64,000 nt of DNA. Origin: Chlamydoabsidia padenii (lineage: Eukaryota > Mucoromycota > Mucoromycetes > Mucorales > Cunninghamellaceae). The position numbers and the translations under genes are program-made. Below, piece by piece: positions 1 to 12,200 of the stretch. The stretch lies in the NCBI GenBank assembly GCA_025330725.1, contig JAIWND010000002.1, forward strand, positions 744,001-808,000. The letters are read 5' to 3'. Below the pieces are notes generated by a model, which did not search any database, was not told where the DNA came from, and was given only the letters and a program-made list of their open reading frames with translations. Every line of letters begins with the position of its first letter. Position 1 is the first letter of the stretch.

Positions 1-2049
1 GTAACAGGCCCAGTTTGAACCTCCGTAGATGTGATTGAAGGAGAGGGTGATTTGCTTGATTCTGTATCCACCAGTGGTTGATTATTTTCCATTGTATTGT
101 CCGCTGATTGCTGTTGATCATCCGTCTTTGTATTTGCTGAAGCTTGTTCGGTTAATGACGGTGTTGTTGTAATACCATGTCGCTTGGGTTCACTTGATCT
201 TTGTAGTCGTACGGCAAAAGAGGACCAATCATTAACAGTGGTGGTAGGTGTATTGTTTTGATCGTCATTATTGCCATCCGACGAAGTATTTTCCTTGATT
301 TTGCTGACATAGTCCGCCCATGATTTTTCATCCTCTGTCATTTCAGCTTCAGTCTTGTGGAGATGACCTGTCCCGGTATTTGCTGTGGTAGTGGTGAGGA
401 TAGTGCCTGGTTTGATGTTGGGTTGCTGTGGTCGGGTATGAGTTAAAATGGTGACAGATGCCTTGGGAGGAGCCTCTTCTTGTTTTGGTGGTGGAGGAGG
501 AGGAGCCAAGGCTAAAGCTTTTTGTCGTGCTCTCTCTGCTGCAGCTTGTCGTTCAGCTTCGTCTGCTTCTCGTCGTTTCTTGGCCAATTCAGCTGCCGTA
601 GTCATTGCCTTGCGTTGAGCAGCCACAATATCAGGAGGTCGATCATCTTTAGCATTATAGAGTGAGCTCGTATCATTGTCGTGAGGTCGTCGTAAAAGAG
701 TAGTAATAGTAGGTGAGGATGCACTGTGTTGTTCTTGACTTGGTCGTCGTTGATGAATAGGAGATGTGGTACTGTGATTGCTTCCATTACTTGATTGTCG
801 CCCATGATTCGAATAACCACCATAATTAGTCGTATGTCCTGATCCCCGCCGTTCCGAGTTCCATTTCCCATAAGAAGATCGATCATTATTGTATGAATCA
901 TGATGATGATATCGATCTTGTTGACGATAAGATCCACGATGATTTGATGATGATGACGATAACGGTGGTGGTGGTGGGTTCGCGTTGTATAGATCATCGT
1001 GTCGTCGTCTAGAATGAAGATAACCTCGATCATAATCATCCGTAAATCGATCAGAAGGTGATACATGTTGTTGATATTGTTGTGACCCTTCATCATCCCC
1101 ATTATCACCACCTTCAAGACTTGTTGAGTTTTGTTTATCATCTGTACCATTGTCATGATTGAGCACAGATTCCGCAAATTCCAATTCTTCTGAAACCATC
1201 TACAAGTAGCATGATAAAAAGGTGTTAGCAAGTTCTGTATAATACAAGTTAAATAAATACTTACTTCATCCCATGACATTGTTGAGAGTTCATTTCCCTG
1301 AGTGAATGGCATTGGTATTTCAGCAGGTTTAGCATGATGTGACACGGAGCCCTAAATATAGAAGCAAAAAGAGACAATCAGCATATAATCATCCTGCTAT
1401 TGTTTTTTGACTTAAGGGGGGTTTACCTGGGTAAGTTCATTTTTCGGTTTAGGGGACAAAGGATCTAAGTAAAAAAAGGATTATTATGATTAATTATACA
1501 TACATGTAATAAACATTGACTTACTTTTCGATTCAGGTTCTGGAGTATCCTCTTCTGTGATGTTTGATTTTTTTGTAGAAGACAAAGTCGCCCAAGCAGA
1601 AGTAGCAGAAGGCAGTACCAAAGAAGTAGCATTGGGTGAGTTAGGTGTTTTCTTTGATGAAGCTGAATCACCCTCCGAGCCAATATTATTTGTTGTATCC
1701 GTATTATGTTGATGTAAAGGAGGTCCCCATCGATGAGTGGAAGAGGTCATGTTGTTACTGTTACAGAGATGAGATGACGAGGTGTCGCTGTTGGAAGGTG
1801 AATTGGCGGACGAGTCAGGACTAGCCTTGTTATGTTCGTGTCGAAGACTAGGTAGATTGACAGGTTTGGGTGCAGATACTTTGTTTCCGGTAGCCAGTAC
1901 CCTGGCGTGAGAAGATCTTGGGGAATCTACAAGAGTATATAAACCAAGTTATTGAGGTGTGATTGTGTATATGAAATAATGTTTTTTTGCTTACTGGAGT
2001 TGTTATTGTATTTCTTTGGGAATCGTCCAGTGGTAGAGTCGGTCGCCAT
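1..2049 (-). CDS. BAT2/PRRC2 N-terminal domain protein (3' truncated by window edge)
   Basis: Five exons are visible (2049-1995, 1926-1525, 1464-1427, 1351-1265, 1199-1), all GT-AG and in frame; the C-terminus lies outside the window. The start MATDSTTGRFPKK is the first ATG before a clean donor. Around residues 30-45 the stretch APKPVNLPSLRHEHNK matches the core of the animal PRRC2 (BAT2) N-terminal domain (PPPANLPSLKAEN-like), followed by a Trp-containing segment (TSAWATL) as in that family. The rest is low complexity: Ser/Asn-rich, then Arg/Tyr/His/Gly-rich, then a charged coiled-coil-like helix (AAELAKKRREADEAERQAAA) and a proline run. Animal PRRC2 proteins act in translation initiation and stress granules; the same role here is inference. 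The domain match is moderate and could be checked by profile search. Confidence 0.6.
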
Positions 2050-2435
2050 GTATTGAGTCAGTGAACAGGTTTTGGTCTATTTGAATAAAGGTTGTTAAAG
2101 GTTAAATTCAATCAAAAGTAAAGCGCGTCTAGGTTGAAAACAACAGTTTTTACTATTATCCAAGTTGCATTCTACTTACCTTGTAGTTTTGGCCAGATAA
2201 TAGAGTTGTTTTCGTCAAAGATGTAGACAAATGATTTCTTGAGAAAAAATAATAATAAAAGAGGTGGTGAGAGAAACAAAGAGCCGACAGGGAAAAAAAA
2301 AAAAAACACCTTTATACATAAACATTTAAAATCCCGCAGACGAGTGATCATCAGATTTATTTAAAAAAAAAAAAAAAAAAAAGTGGTATGTATGTATTCT
2401 TTATTTATTTATTACAATTCATGCAAGTAAAAATA
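2050..2435. other. Spacer between the BAT2-domain gene start and the MFS gene end
   Basis: No gene seen. It holds the 5' region of the left gene, two A-runs (near 2291 and 2361) and TTTAAAATCCCGC at 2325-2337, a variant of the recurrent TTCAAATCCCG element, about 280 bp upstream of the BAT2-domain start codon. Confidence 0.6.
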
Positions 2436-4639
2436 TCAACGACGGTTTCCACCTAAAGCCAGACTTCGAGGAATACAAAAGCTTTGAAAGTAGTTGATAA
2501 GAGCCAAGATAGCAATAAGATAATACACCAAATGTCGATCGAAAGGATAAATGTTGTATTGGAGAGAGAAGGACCAGAGAGTTCCGCCTATGGTGGGACC
2601 AAATGCACGGACAAGAGAGAGGCAGGATTGGAGAAGACCATTGATGGTGCCGAGCATACCAGGTCCAGCCGAATTACTTGTCATGACCATCAAACAAGTA
2701 AATGCTAAACAATTACCAAAGACCCGAAGCAATAAGAGCACCAAGTAACCAGCCCGAAGCAGATAAAGTCCAGGTCCCGATTCTTCTGATGCCACATGAT
2801 GTGCTAGCCATTCTTTGTAAGTCGACAGTTCGGGGAATAGGGCATAGGAGACAAAGAAGATGAGTAATGACACACGGGTCAAGCTTAATGTGTCGTATCG
2901 TTTGTTGAGCCAGGGGAAAAGATAGAATTGACCAATCAGTTGCCAAAGACCGCATACACAGAGAATCTTCGCCAGTTCAGGTGCTGTTGAGCCCAATCCA
3001 CCCACGTGAGTTGGTGATGCAAAGTAAAGCGGAAGAACTTCATCAAATACCATAGCATGGAAGGCAAATATTCTACAATGGAAGAAGTCGGGAGTTAAAA
3101 TGAATGCACAAGCGCATTATGACGATGGAAGTGGGGTAAGGTTCACTTACGAGTAAGCCAAAATAGTAACTACAGAGTTACGACCAATCGACCGGAAGAC
3201 CAAGAAGGGGTTAGTAGATGATTTCTTGACTGAAGGAGTGTTGGTGTTGTTGGTCGGTGGTAGCAAGGCAGTGGTTTCATCAGCTTCGTTTCCATTCGTC
3301 TTGTCAGTTTCTTTTTGTTGTTTAGCAGAAAGGACCGCTGGGTTCGATTCTTTCAGGTACATAAAACCAATTACAAATCCAACAAGAGAGCCCAAGGAAG
3401 AGACAAAGCATGGTAAAAAGTAGGGGTATTCAATGAAAAAGGGAATACCACCGAATACATTGGGAAAGTGTTCGGCCGGTTTGCAGAGAAAACCACCTAA
3501 CCAAAAGGTATAAAAAATAAAAAAAAAGTCAATGAGTAATGATGATTTATGCACAGTACATATGATAGGTCATACATACCCAATGCAGGACCTATGTATT
3601 TATAAATAAAAAGGTGTTAGATCGTCTTGAGCATTAATACCGATGTCTCGGAGGGAATCACTTACCAGCTATCAAAGACCAGAATCCAAAAAAAAAAAAA
3701 AAGTTTAGTTAGTACTTTTTATAAACATAATGATCTTTTCCTTCGTTTTCATGATGTCCTTGCTTACCAATCATACCAATCCCCCAACAAAAACCAAATA
3801 TTGAGAAGGCTTTAGCTCTGTTTGTCGAATCAGTGATTTCACTGACCATACTTCTAGCCACTGCACCATTACCATTCATGATCCCACACAAAGCACGAGA
3901 AGCAACAGCCCACCAAATATTACGAGAGAGACCAAAGAGACAAGATGAGATTGAATTTCCGATTAGGCCAACCAGCAGGACCGGCCGACGACCACGACGA
4001 TCAGAGAATCGACCCCACAAGATAGATGTTGAGAATTGAGCCAAAAAGAAGATGGAAGCTAACCGTAATGTAAATGGAGTGAGTTTAGCATATGCATATG
4101 TATACTTTGTTTTCTTTTTCTGGTATTATTCAAAAAGATACTTACTAATCCACCCTGCGTAAGTGCCAATTTCCTTTTCGTCGTCTGACAGATGGAAGTC
4201 TTTTAGCTATAAAACATAAGGATAGATAGATAGATAGAGAGTATTAGTAAAAGAGAGGGTTTTCTTGAGGAGTATCATATTAACATACCATAAAGTAAAT
4301 AAAAGGGAGGAGGATAGTTGAGGTTAAAGGATCACTGAATAACATGATACTGATAATAAACATTTGCAGCTTCGGTAAAGGTGTGGCATGATGAGGACCT
4401 AGTTGACTTTCAGCATCACTGTCATCATCCGGAGGTATACTGTTGTTGTTTGTTATTGATGGTGTATGTTGGATGGCAATATAAGGACTTGATATATCAG
4501 TTGCTGTACTGCGGTGGGATGCCCGCCGTTGATGTGGATTAAAGCTGTAGACTTCATCTTCGTTGTGATTATCATCGTTGAGATAGTTGCTGAGACTTTC
4601 CGTATAACTCTTGGAAAGTTCATTCTGTTGCACATTCAT
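2436..4639 (-). CDS. Major facilitator superfamily transporter, ZIF1-like/DHA-type
   Basis: Predicted 566 aa from seven exons: 4639-4289, 4206-4146, 4058-3768, 3668-3666 (3 nt), 3591-3580 (12 nt), 3496-3151, 3072-2436. A hydrophilic acidic N-terminus (about 85 aa) precedes the membrane segments. Motif A is intact (GRFSDRRGRRPVLL) after YAGWITSIFFLAQF, and the TM4-5 region FSIFGFCWGIGMI-AGPALGGFL is typical of the plant ZINC INDUCED FACILITATOR / fungal YCR023C-like group. A long cytoplasmic loop with a NNTNTP low-complexity stretch separates the two six-helix halves. Substrate unknown; proton-coupled drug, zinc-ligand or peptide export are possibilities by family only. The microexon restores the usual GMIxGPxxGG spacing; skipping it would also stay in frame but lose one residue. 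Confidence 0.9.
3666..3668 (-). other. 3-nt microexon (CTG) of the MFS gene
   Basis: On the minus strand the sequence reads ...TTTGATAG|CTG|GTAAGT.... The upstream intron has its own TACTAAC branch sequence and the downstream intron has CTAAC before ATACATAG, so both flanking introns look complete. Splicing ATG ATT G + CT G + GT CCT GCA gives MIAGPA. Confidence 0.75.
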
Positions 4640-5417
4640 TCTTGATTATTGAGAATGATAAAGGAGAGAAAGAAAGAAAGAAAAAAAAAAGAAATCGACT
4701 TTTTTTTTTTTAAGGTTTAAAAAAGGAGGCGGGGAGATGGAAATATAAAAAAAAAGGGACAGCCAAAAAAAAGCTTTGCCACCCATATGACTAAGTATGG
4801 ATACATCGCCAGCTGAGCTTGTATTGTCGGTAGCACACCTTCCCAGCCGGTCCCCTGCTTTTTCAAAAAGGGGATGATGATGGTTAAAATCATTGCATTG
4901 CATAGGTATGCTATCAGGTACATTCCTTGACTCAATGTTACAAGGTTTCGGACGGAAGCGGCGATTCAATTTGGCATTGAACAATGAAATACCCACGATT
5001 CAGAGTCAAGTGATGACAGAAAAGATTAGATTGAAAGATGAATCCAAATTTACTCGTCTAAAATGTGCTGTGGTTTATCATAATAGAGCAAGATTTCTCT
5101 TTATGCGCTATCATCACGACGTGCAGTATCCTTTTTTTTTTCGATCACAGGTATGTGCTAGGTAGTCAAGTGATAAACTGAAGCACCAAGAGTTTGGGTA
5201 AAGACAATTATTCAGATGCCCTGTGCGTGGAGCGAGTCCCCTTACATTTTGACAAAAAAAAAAAACAAAAATTCTGAGTTTTCCATTTTTGGAACAACTG
5301 ATTATCCCAGTTGTAAACTTTATTATTAGTATTAGTATTAGTATTATTGTATCTAAATGTTTGGAATCAAGTAAATTATAACCCTCTTATGTATTTGGAT
5401 GAGAAAAGAAAAAAGGA
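4640..5417. other. Spacer with a possible decayed membrane-protein fragment
   Basis: Between two minus-strand genes. Apart from the fragment listed at 4717-4965, it holds A/T runs and a TTA-rich microsatellite-like patch (TATTAG repeats near 5320-5345). No RNA gene seen. Confidence 0.5.
4717..4965 (-). pseudogene. Possible membrane-protein gene fragment
   Basis: A minus-strand reading frame, closed upstream by a TGA near 4966, encodes a stretch with two convincing hydrophobic helices (around QGMYLIAYLCNAMILTIII and AMYPYLVIWVAKLFF) separated by a hydrophilic loop. Composition looks coding rather than random, but there is no start codon context, no partner exon and no recognised family. It may be the relic of a transporter-like gene or an unrecognised exon. 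It has no visible link to the adjacent MFS gene beyond strand. Confidence 0.25.
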
Positions 5418-6863
5418 TTAAAGACCAAACATGGCAGCACAGCCAGTGGCCAACAATGCCCAGCCCATGGCGGGGTTTAAACCCAATGCATTGTTGGTTT
5501 CTCCATCGACAGCTTTTTGCTTGCCCTTATCATTAGCCAATCCCTTTGTACCAGAGAACCCAATAGGAGAAGAAGAAGAAGGAGAGCCACCACCCATCAT
5601 ATCAATGTTAGCAGGTGCAGGGGAATCTTGACCCAAAGTAGGTTGAAGTTGAGACTCGGCCAAACTGGCATCACAACTCCACGTGGTGCCCTTGACAACA
5701 TTCTCGGTTTTCATTTTCTTTTCTAGATCGGAACAAAGGATCTTGGAGCTTGTGGTTTGAAGTCGCATTCCACCTCGTACGTCTTCCAATACGGGTAAAG
5801 CATACTTTTCGACGTTTCCAGCAATATCCACCGTGCCATCCACTTCAGTCAGAGCAGGGAATCCATCAATGGCTGCCAATTGTGTGTTGTTTCCAATCGA
5901 GAAGGCTCCTCCCACTTTTCCAAGATGTTGGAACGAAGTCATTGTGAGCTGATTATTATTGGCAATGGTCAACGATCCCTTGACAGATTCCAATTGGTCA
6001 ACTTGGAGCTGACTGAACCCGTTTTCATGGAACATGATATCTCCAGTAACACGATTCAGCATGGGAAGATTAAGTTGGGCTACATGGCGGAAATCACCGG
6101 TTTGCATGGACATCAATTGATTGGCCTACAGGAAAAATATCGTTAATGCATGATCACTTTTCAAAAAAGGAAACAGCGGGACTTTCTCCTTTTTTTTAAA
6201 TTCCGTAAACTTACTTGAAAGTCCAATCCATTCCCATTAGAAGCAACATGAAGGGATCCCAACACATCCTTGACTGAAGAGAAATCGAATTGGCGAAGGT
6301 AGTTGTTGGAGATTAAAGTGAAAGAGCGGATCTGTTCCGGTTTAAACCCCGACACAGCCGGCGCATGAGTGTCTTCGATATGAGCATCGTCGACCTTGGT
6401 GAGCCCAGCCGGGAAATCAATTTCTTCAAGTGCAGGTAAGACTGAGAGCATGAGTGTATTGGTTTCCACCAACTTTGGCAATTGAAGTTTGCCGAGCACC
6501 GTGTGATTGACGACTCTTAACTCTCCTTTGACTTTGGCCAGATCAGGAGCTTGGAAGGTACGGAGGTCAAGATTGCCGCTCAGTAAAAGACCACCATTGA
6601 TTTCTTCAACACCAGCCAGAGCAAGTTCACCTGCACTTGAACTATCGATCGTGATTGTGCCTGTATATAACTTGCATGACTTGATAGAGTCAAGATCGCT
6701 TTGAGTGGATACCTTGAGATCCTTTTCACAAAGTGAAGCAGCTTGAGAAAAAAAAACAAGGAGTTTAATGTATGATCGAGGTATATAGAAGAGTAACTTT
6801 ACCTTGAGTGATGGTACCCAAAACCATCATCATGATGGCAGCGGAAATAGTAATTCTGGTCAT
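5418..6863 (-). CDS. ECM33: Ecm33/Sps2-like GPI-anchored cell-wall protein
   Basis: Predicted 431 aa from three exons (6863-6803, 6741-6215, 6125-5418). It starts with a signal peptide (MTRITISAAIMMMVLGTI) and the Cys-flanked N-terminal motif ASLCEKDLKV...SCKLYTGTITI. It continues with receptor-L/leucine-rich-repeat-like beta-helix repeats (ALEEIDFPAGL, SLTIANNNQLT, GAFSIGNNTQL, TVDIAGNV) and closes with a Cys pair (ILCSDLEKKM, TTWSCDAS). A Ser/Pro/Gly linker and a C-terminal hydrophobic tail (GWALLATGCAAMFGL) fit a GPI-attachment signal. Fungal Ecm33 proteins sit at the plasma membrane/wall and are needed for wall integrity and correct mannoprotein glycosylation. Length is close to the yeast protein (about 430 aa). 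Confidence 0.9.
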
Positions 6864-7859
6864 TCTTGTTGTTGTCTTAATTTGTAAGAGAGAAGTAAAA
6901 GAAATGAAGAGGAATGGAAACGGGTTTATATACATAGTCTTCAGTAAACAAGTGAGTAGACAGGATTGAAATGTTCGTAAAATATATATGCTGAGATCAT
7001 CATGATTGGTGGCCGGATCTTTTTATTTGTATGAGCAGACTATCCGGTTATTTGTTGAGTGAAAAACCAATCATAAGATTCTAGTACGGGTGTTAACTAT
7101 AGAGATGTCCTCGGGTTTATATTCATCTGCCCTGAATTCACCGCGCATGGATTCTTTACCCCGCTTTTTTTTTTTTTTTTTTTGACAGATCTATTTTTTA
7201 ATTCCCGCTCATCCAACTTTTTAAGTATCTGTTACGAGAACTATTTCTTCACCGTAAAAAGGTGCGTACAAAACGAAGGTTTGCATATGGCATCCTAATT
7301 TGGACATCACCTACTAGCTTTCATCGAATCGTAATCTGGTGACAAGATGCAAGTGATTGTTACTGGCCCATCTTGGAAAGGTTCGTCGTTATAGGGCAAA
7401 GCATAATATACTCTTGTATTAGTCGACTAATTTGATGGACTACCATTGATACTGATAAAAGATGATGGATCAAGTTGGGTAAAGCTCTTTTACTGGATCT
7501 GCAGAAGCCAAGAAGCATTTTCAAATCCAAATCCCGCCTTTTCAAATCCCGCATGAACAGCAATCTAGTCTTTTAACAACGTTTTATGCTAAACACACTA
7601 CCTTTCACTCTGTTTAAATCAACTTGATATATATATCATGATAATAATGATTGAAACATTGTACTCTTTTTTGATCTTTGGAGGATATATAAAGGTATGC
7701 TATTCATATATACGTCACGAGCACGCCCACCGACCGGGATTTGAAATCATCGACACTGGTGGGCGAAAAAAAATAAAACTTCAAACACTTTTTTTTTTTC
7801 TCCCCCGTTTTCGTTTCTTCTTCTCTCACTCTTCTTCTTCTCTCTCAATTCTCATCATC
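6864..7859. promoter_or_regulatory. Divergent intergenic region between the ECM33-like and VMA16 genes
   Basis: About 1 kb with no gene. It contains a 17-nt T-run near 7164-7181, TTTTAATTCCCGCTC near 7196 (element variant), two tandem elements at 7526-7551, a short TATATATATAT run at 7628 and a pyrimidine-rich tract (7790-7855) just before the VMA16 ATG, typical of strong fungal promoters. Confidence 0.6.
7526..7551 (+). promoter_or_regulatory. Tandem CAAATCCCG promoter elements upstream of VMA16
   Basis: TCCAAATCCCG at 7526-7536 and exact TTCAAATCCCG at 7541-7551, 15 bp apart in the same orientation, about 310 bp upstream of the VMA16 start. These are part of a family of 12 exact copies in this window. 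Function is inferred from position only. Confidence 0.55.
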
Positions 7860-8709
7860 ATGCCCGGATATTATACCTATGTTACTGGCACATCAGTGAC
7901 AGCGTTAGGCATTGTTGGTCTTTATATGCTTCTGACCGGCACTGGCGAATCCTTTAATGTTGGTCAATTCCTTGAAGAAACCTCACCTTATTCTTGGGCA
8001 TTAGCTGGGATGGGTCTTTGTATCGGTCTCTCTGTGGTTGGCGCGGCTTGGTAAGAAATGAATAGATAGAAAATATACCATTGACCTGTATGTTTTTTAC
8101 TTGAAACTAACATTGAATTCATTAGGGGTATCTTTATTACAGGATCATCACTTTTGGGTGCTGCCGTCAAAACGCCTCGTATCCAATCCCGAAACTTGAT
8201 TTCCATCATTTTTTGTGAAGTCGTGGCCATTTACGGTATCATCATGGCTATCGTCTATTCTTCCAAGTTGAATTATGTGGCCCCTGAAGACCTTTATACC
8301 ACTTCCAACTTCTTTACAGGTAAGAACTGACGACACGAAAAAGAAAAGCCTGATTTTTTTTTTATCCCGCTAACGAATAACTGTTTAACATTATAGGTTA
8401 TGCCATTTTCTGGGGTGGATTGACGGTGGGTGTATGTAACTTGCTTTGTGGTTTGGCGGTTGGCGTGACAGGATCCAGTGCTGCGTTGGCTGATGCTCAA
8501 GATGCTCAATTATTCGTCAAGGTTCTGGTGGTAGAAATCTTTGGATCTGTCTTGGGTCTCTTTGGTTTGATCGTTGGCTTGTTGACGGTAAGTAGAAATA
8601 TAGAAAGAGAACATGATCAACTCAATACTAATCTTCTTTGTTAATTTGTGCGGGACGCGTGCTTTTTGGGGCATGTATATAGACCGGAAAAGCTGCTGAT
8701 TTTAAATAG
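7860..8709 (+). CDS. VMA16: V-type ATPase proteolipid subunit c''
   Basis: Predicted 200 aa from four exons (7860-8050, 8126-8319, 8397-8587, 8683-8709; the last is only 27 nt). It is an integral subunit of the Vo rotor ring that carries protons across vacuolar/Golgi membranes. One extra N-terminal helix precedes the four-helix proteolipid core. Both family glutamates are visible: [12 protein letters not shown] (the essential proton carrier, yeast E108) and [13 protein letters not shown] (yeast E188). The C-terminus TTGKAADFK resembles yeast AGKASEFQ. Length matches the family (yeast 213 aa). The start is the first ATG after a C/T-rich leader; two tandem TTCAAATCCCG-type elements lie upstream. 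Confidence 0.96.
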
Positions 8710-9211
8710 TAGAACTGCAGATTCGCTGCTTGTAGATGTAATTTAATTTATAGGTTTTTATTCCTTGCTGTAGCAGTTTTATCTACTTAACGGACAACTA
8801 AATAAAAAATCAAATGTCATTATATCTACTTTTTTTTTTTTTTTAACACTATGTCTTATAGGACTTGTATGGGTGTTGGGGTTATGTGGGCAGGTTGTGT
8901 TTGCACAAGGGATCGATCAGTTAGCCAGTAACAGTGACTTCATATTATCCAGGGGAATCATCCGTCCCAACTAAACCTTCTCTTTTATACATACGTGCAA
9001 AGTCTTCAAGGTTAAAGCAGATCGACGCTTTCCAGCATGATACATATCCGTTCATTTCGACATGACATCATGACGGTTCTCCTTCTTGCTGCTGAATAAA
9101 CAATTCAAATCCCGACCATTATTAAAATTTTATTTTGTGGTCAAACCCCATTTTCTTTGCTCTCTTCCTCTCTCTCTCTCTCTTTTTTTTTTCCCCTCAT
9201 ATAATTCGTCA
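8710..9211. other. Spacer between the VMA16 and UBE3A-like genes
   Basis: No gene seen. It contains the VMA16 3' region (AATAAA-like signal near 8801), a T-run at 8829-8843, and an exact TTCAAATCCCG element at 9104-9114 followed by a C/T-rich tract (9150-9200) leading to the next ATG. Confidence 0.55.
9104..9114 (+). promoter_or_regulatory. TTCAAATCCCG element upstream of the UBE3A-like gene
   Basis: Exact copy about 100 bp upstream of the proposed start, same orientation as the gene. Confidence 0.5.
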
Positions 9212-12200
9212 ATGCCTCCTTCTCCTCTTCATGGATCATCCAATTCTTCTTTCTACTTCTCTACAGATCCAGTGGCTGAATTAGATCATTTGGAGGATAA
9301 CGATGTAAATGGAGGTGATGTGGCACAATCTAGCAAAGACAACACTAATCGATCTCTACAACAAGACCAATTACCAACTAGACCACACTCACCACCTAAC
9401 GATATACTACATTCTTCAAACCACTCAGTAGACAATAACATCATATATACAACTTTTACTGAAACCGTCGAAACTGGGTCAAGTCATTCTGGTGGTGGTA
9501 ATGGGATACGGATTACAAAGCCAGACAGCACAAACAATATGGACGACTCAACTTCGACCTCATCGGCAACAATGCAACAACAACAACAACAACAACAATC
9601 AAGTGAGTCAGGGTATCATCATATAGGTTATGGAAAACAGCCAGCGGTCCCTAAACCAACACAGACGTCTTTACTACCCCCCGTCACTCATCACCACCAT
9701 CACCACCATCTACCCATGTCAACCATGCCTTCTCCAACTACACCACCACCGACACCAACTCCAACTGGGACTTCTTCCAACAGATTCGGTTTATCATCCA
9801 TTCGACGTAGGCAACAAAATCAGAAATTGCATAATCAACTTGATTCATCCTCTAAACCCCTACAAAAGCAACCACAAAAACAATCGCATCGTCAGGAAAA
9901 GCAGCAACAGCAACAGAAATCATTACCATCACCATCAACACAAATACAGGGAATGAATCTTCAGGAAGAACAGCCAACCTCATCTTCTGCTCGGCGGGCT
10001 CAGCGACATCGAAAGGCTACCAAGGAATATCAATGTATGGTCGATCGATACTATTATCAACTGACAAATGGCTGTGGTAACTCTGATTGCTCCAATCGTT
10101 TTTGCGCCAGTGCACGAGGTAAAAAGAAAAGAAGAAGAAGCAAATGATAGGACTGATAGTTATATGTATGTACGAACTCTTTTTTTTTTTTTATATGACC
10201 TAGGTGGTATCCTACAGTTACACTCACAAGCGGCACTCAGTCTCTCTATGGTTTTGGCATCTTCTTCAGCACCAACGGCTAAACTTTGCTTAAAATCTAA
10301 TCAATGTGACGTTAATATTGGAGGAAACAATACCATTAATACGGGACTATCACAACAACAAGAAGAAGAAGCAACAACGGACATTGACATGTCATATTCA
10401 TCAACAACTATACCATTCTTACAATCACTTCAAACATCACCTCTTTTTACCCGGTTTTTTGGGAATCAATCCCTGCCTTTACAATCTACACCATCAACAA
10501 CTATTCCTACACAGTCCAACGCAAGCGACACTTGTACTTATAGACAACTCGAACAAGAAGAAAAGGGGGAGGACGTGGTAGATCGTCTAATGCACTCTGT
10601 ATCATCAGGTGGCGACTATCATGAAGAATCATTGGATCTGATACGTTGGTTATTCCGGCACTGGGAAGCAATCGGCAACGCCTTTTTGGATACATCATCA
10701 TTGGAAGAAGAACATTGTCGGGTGAATATTATAAAAGTCCTGGCCCTCTATGTAGCTCTTGGCAAAAACGAATCTCGCTCCCTCTCCTCACAACGTGGGG
10801 TCTCTGAAAGCTTCGAAGTGCTGTTGGATCGGATAAATATAAACATTGTATCAACCATGGTGGACGAATTTGTGATGGTGGAATGGGCTCGATCTATATT
10901 TTGTCTCACGGTTTGGATTGCTTGGCATGAAGATAACAACAACAACTATACTCAAATCTGGCCAAGTATCTTGACTCAAAAATTCATCAAAGTCATCAGT
11001 CGGTTATTTGATCCAACTATGCAGCAATGTCGGATACAGTATTTGGTACTCGAAACTCTCTCAAGGTAAAAGTGATATATATAGTGGAATGATGGAAAAC
11101 GACAACTAATTCTCCCTATCTTTTATCAATAGACTAAACTCGCCAATTATGAAAAGTATGGTGGATCATTTACACAATTATCTCATCGATCATTTTCATG
11201 TGGGTCCATATCGGCATGGTAGTAACGATACTGTTGTAATGGCTGTCAAGACTCTGTTTGTATTCTGTAAGTTGTTCACATTGATAATCGGAAACTAACT
11301 TGATTATACTTCTTTAGATCAAGCGAATAACTTTAAACCAAGGGCGCCTATAGTACCTTGTGATTCATTTGTTAACGAAACATTATGCAATAAACTGAAT
11401 ATCAAGGATGAATATCGGATCTGGAAACGTGTACTTGCTTATGGTGAAGGACGACCAAGTGCGTCAACTTTGGCAGCTTTGCGACACCGCCAGATGACGA
11501 CAGCAACAGTAACAGCAACAACGACGACGAAACCACATCGACGGCAAACAAGCACCACCAATTTATTTAATGATCAACAGCGACGGTCTCGGCTCTTTTT
11601 AACACCCAACTTTTCATCAATCTTACTACCTTATCCCTTTGTCAACGAATATCAATTCTCCTGGTTCAGCTATGCATTTCTTTTGACACCAGCGGTCAAG
11701 CGGAAGGTACTACTGATGGATTGTATGTCGTCCATGTCGATGGAATACGAAGATGCTTGCGTCAACCACACTCTTTTGGTCCAAGCCCAACGACTGCTTT
11801 CATCCGATGCGCCTCAAATGGTACGGTCCCTTGAACATCATTTGAAAAGTGCGATCTGTCCGTATTTACTCTTGGAAATCCGGCGACAACACTTTGTGAA
11901 CGACACAATCCAACAAGTAACTCGTAAATGGTCTGATCTGAAGAAACCGCTCAAGGTAAAATTTGTCGATGGTGGTGAAGAAGGTGTGGATCAAGGTGGT
12001 GTACAAAAGGAATTCTTTGGTGTTTTATTTGAACATTTGCTGGACAAGGACATGGGACTCTTTTTATATGACGACGCTACCCGACTTTACTGGTTCCGGC
12101 CATGCCTGACACCTGACGTACGGAGCTATGAAATGTTTGGCGTTCTACTTGGTTTGTCAATCTATAATGGGGTGATTCTGAATGTACCTTTTCCAGGGGT

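Noticed and set aside
5124..5135. GTATCCTTTTTT on the plus strand, a possible U12 GT-AG donor
   Set aside because: No coding exon ends there, no CCTTAAC branch site follows, and the surrounding frame belongs to no recognisable gene.
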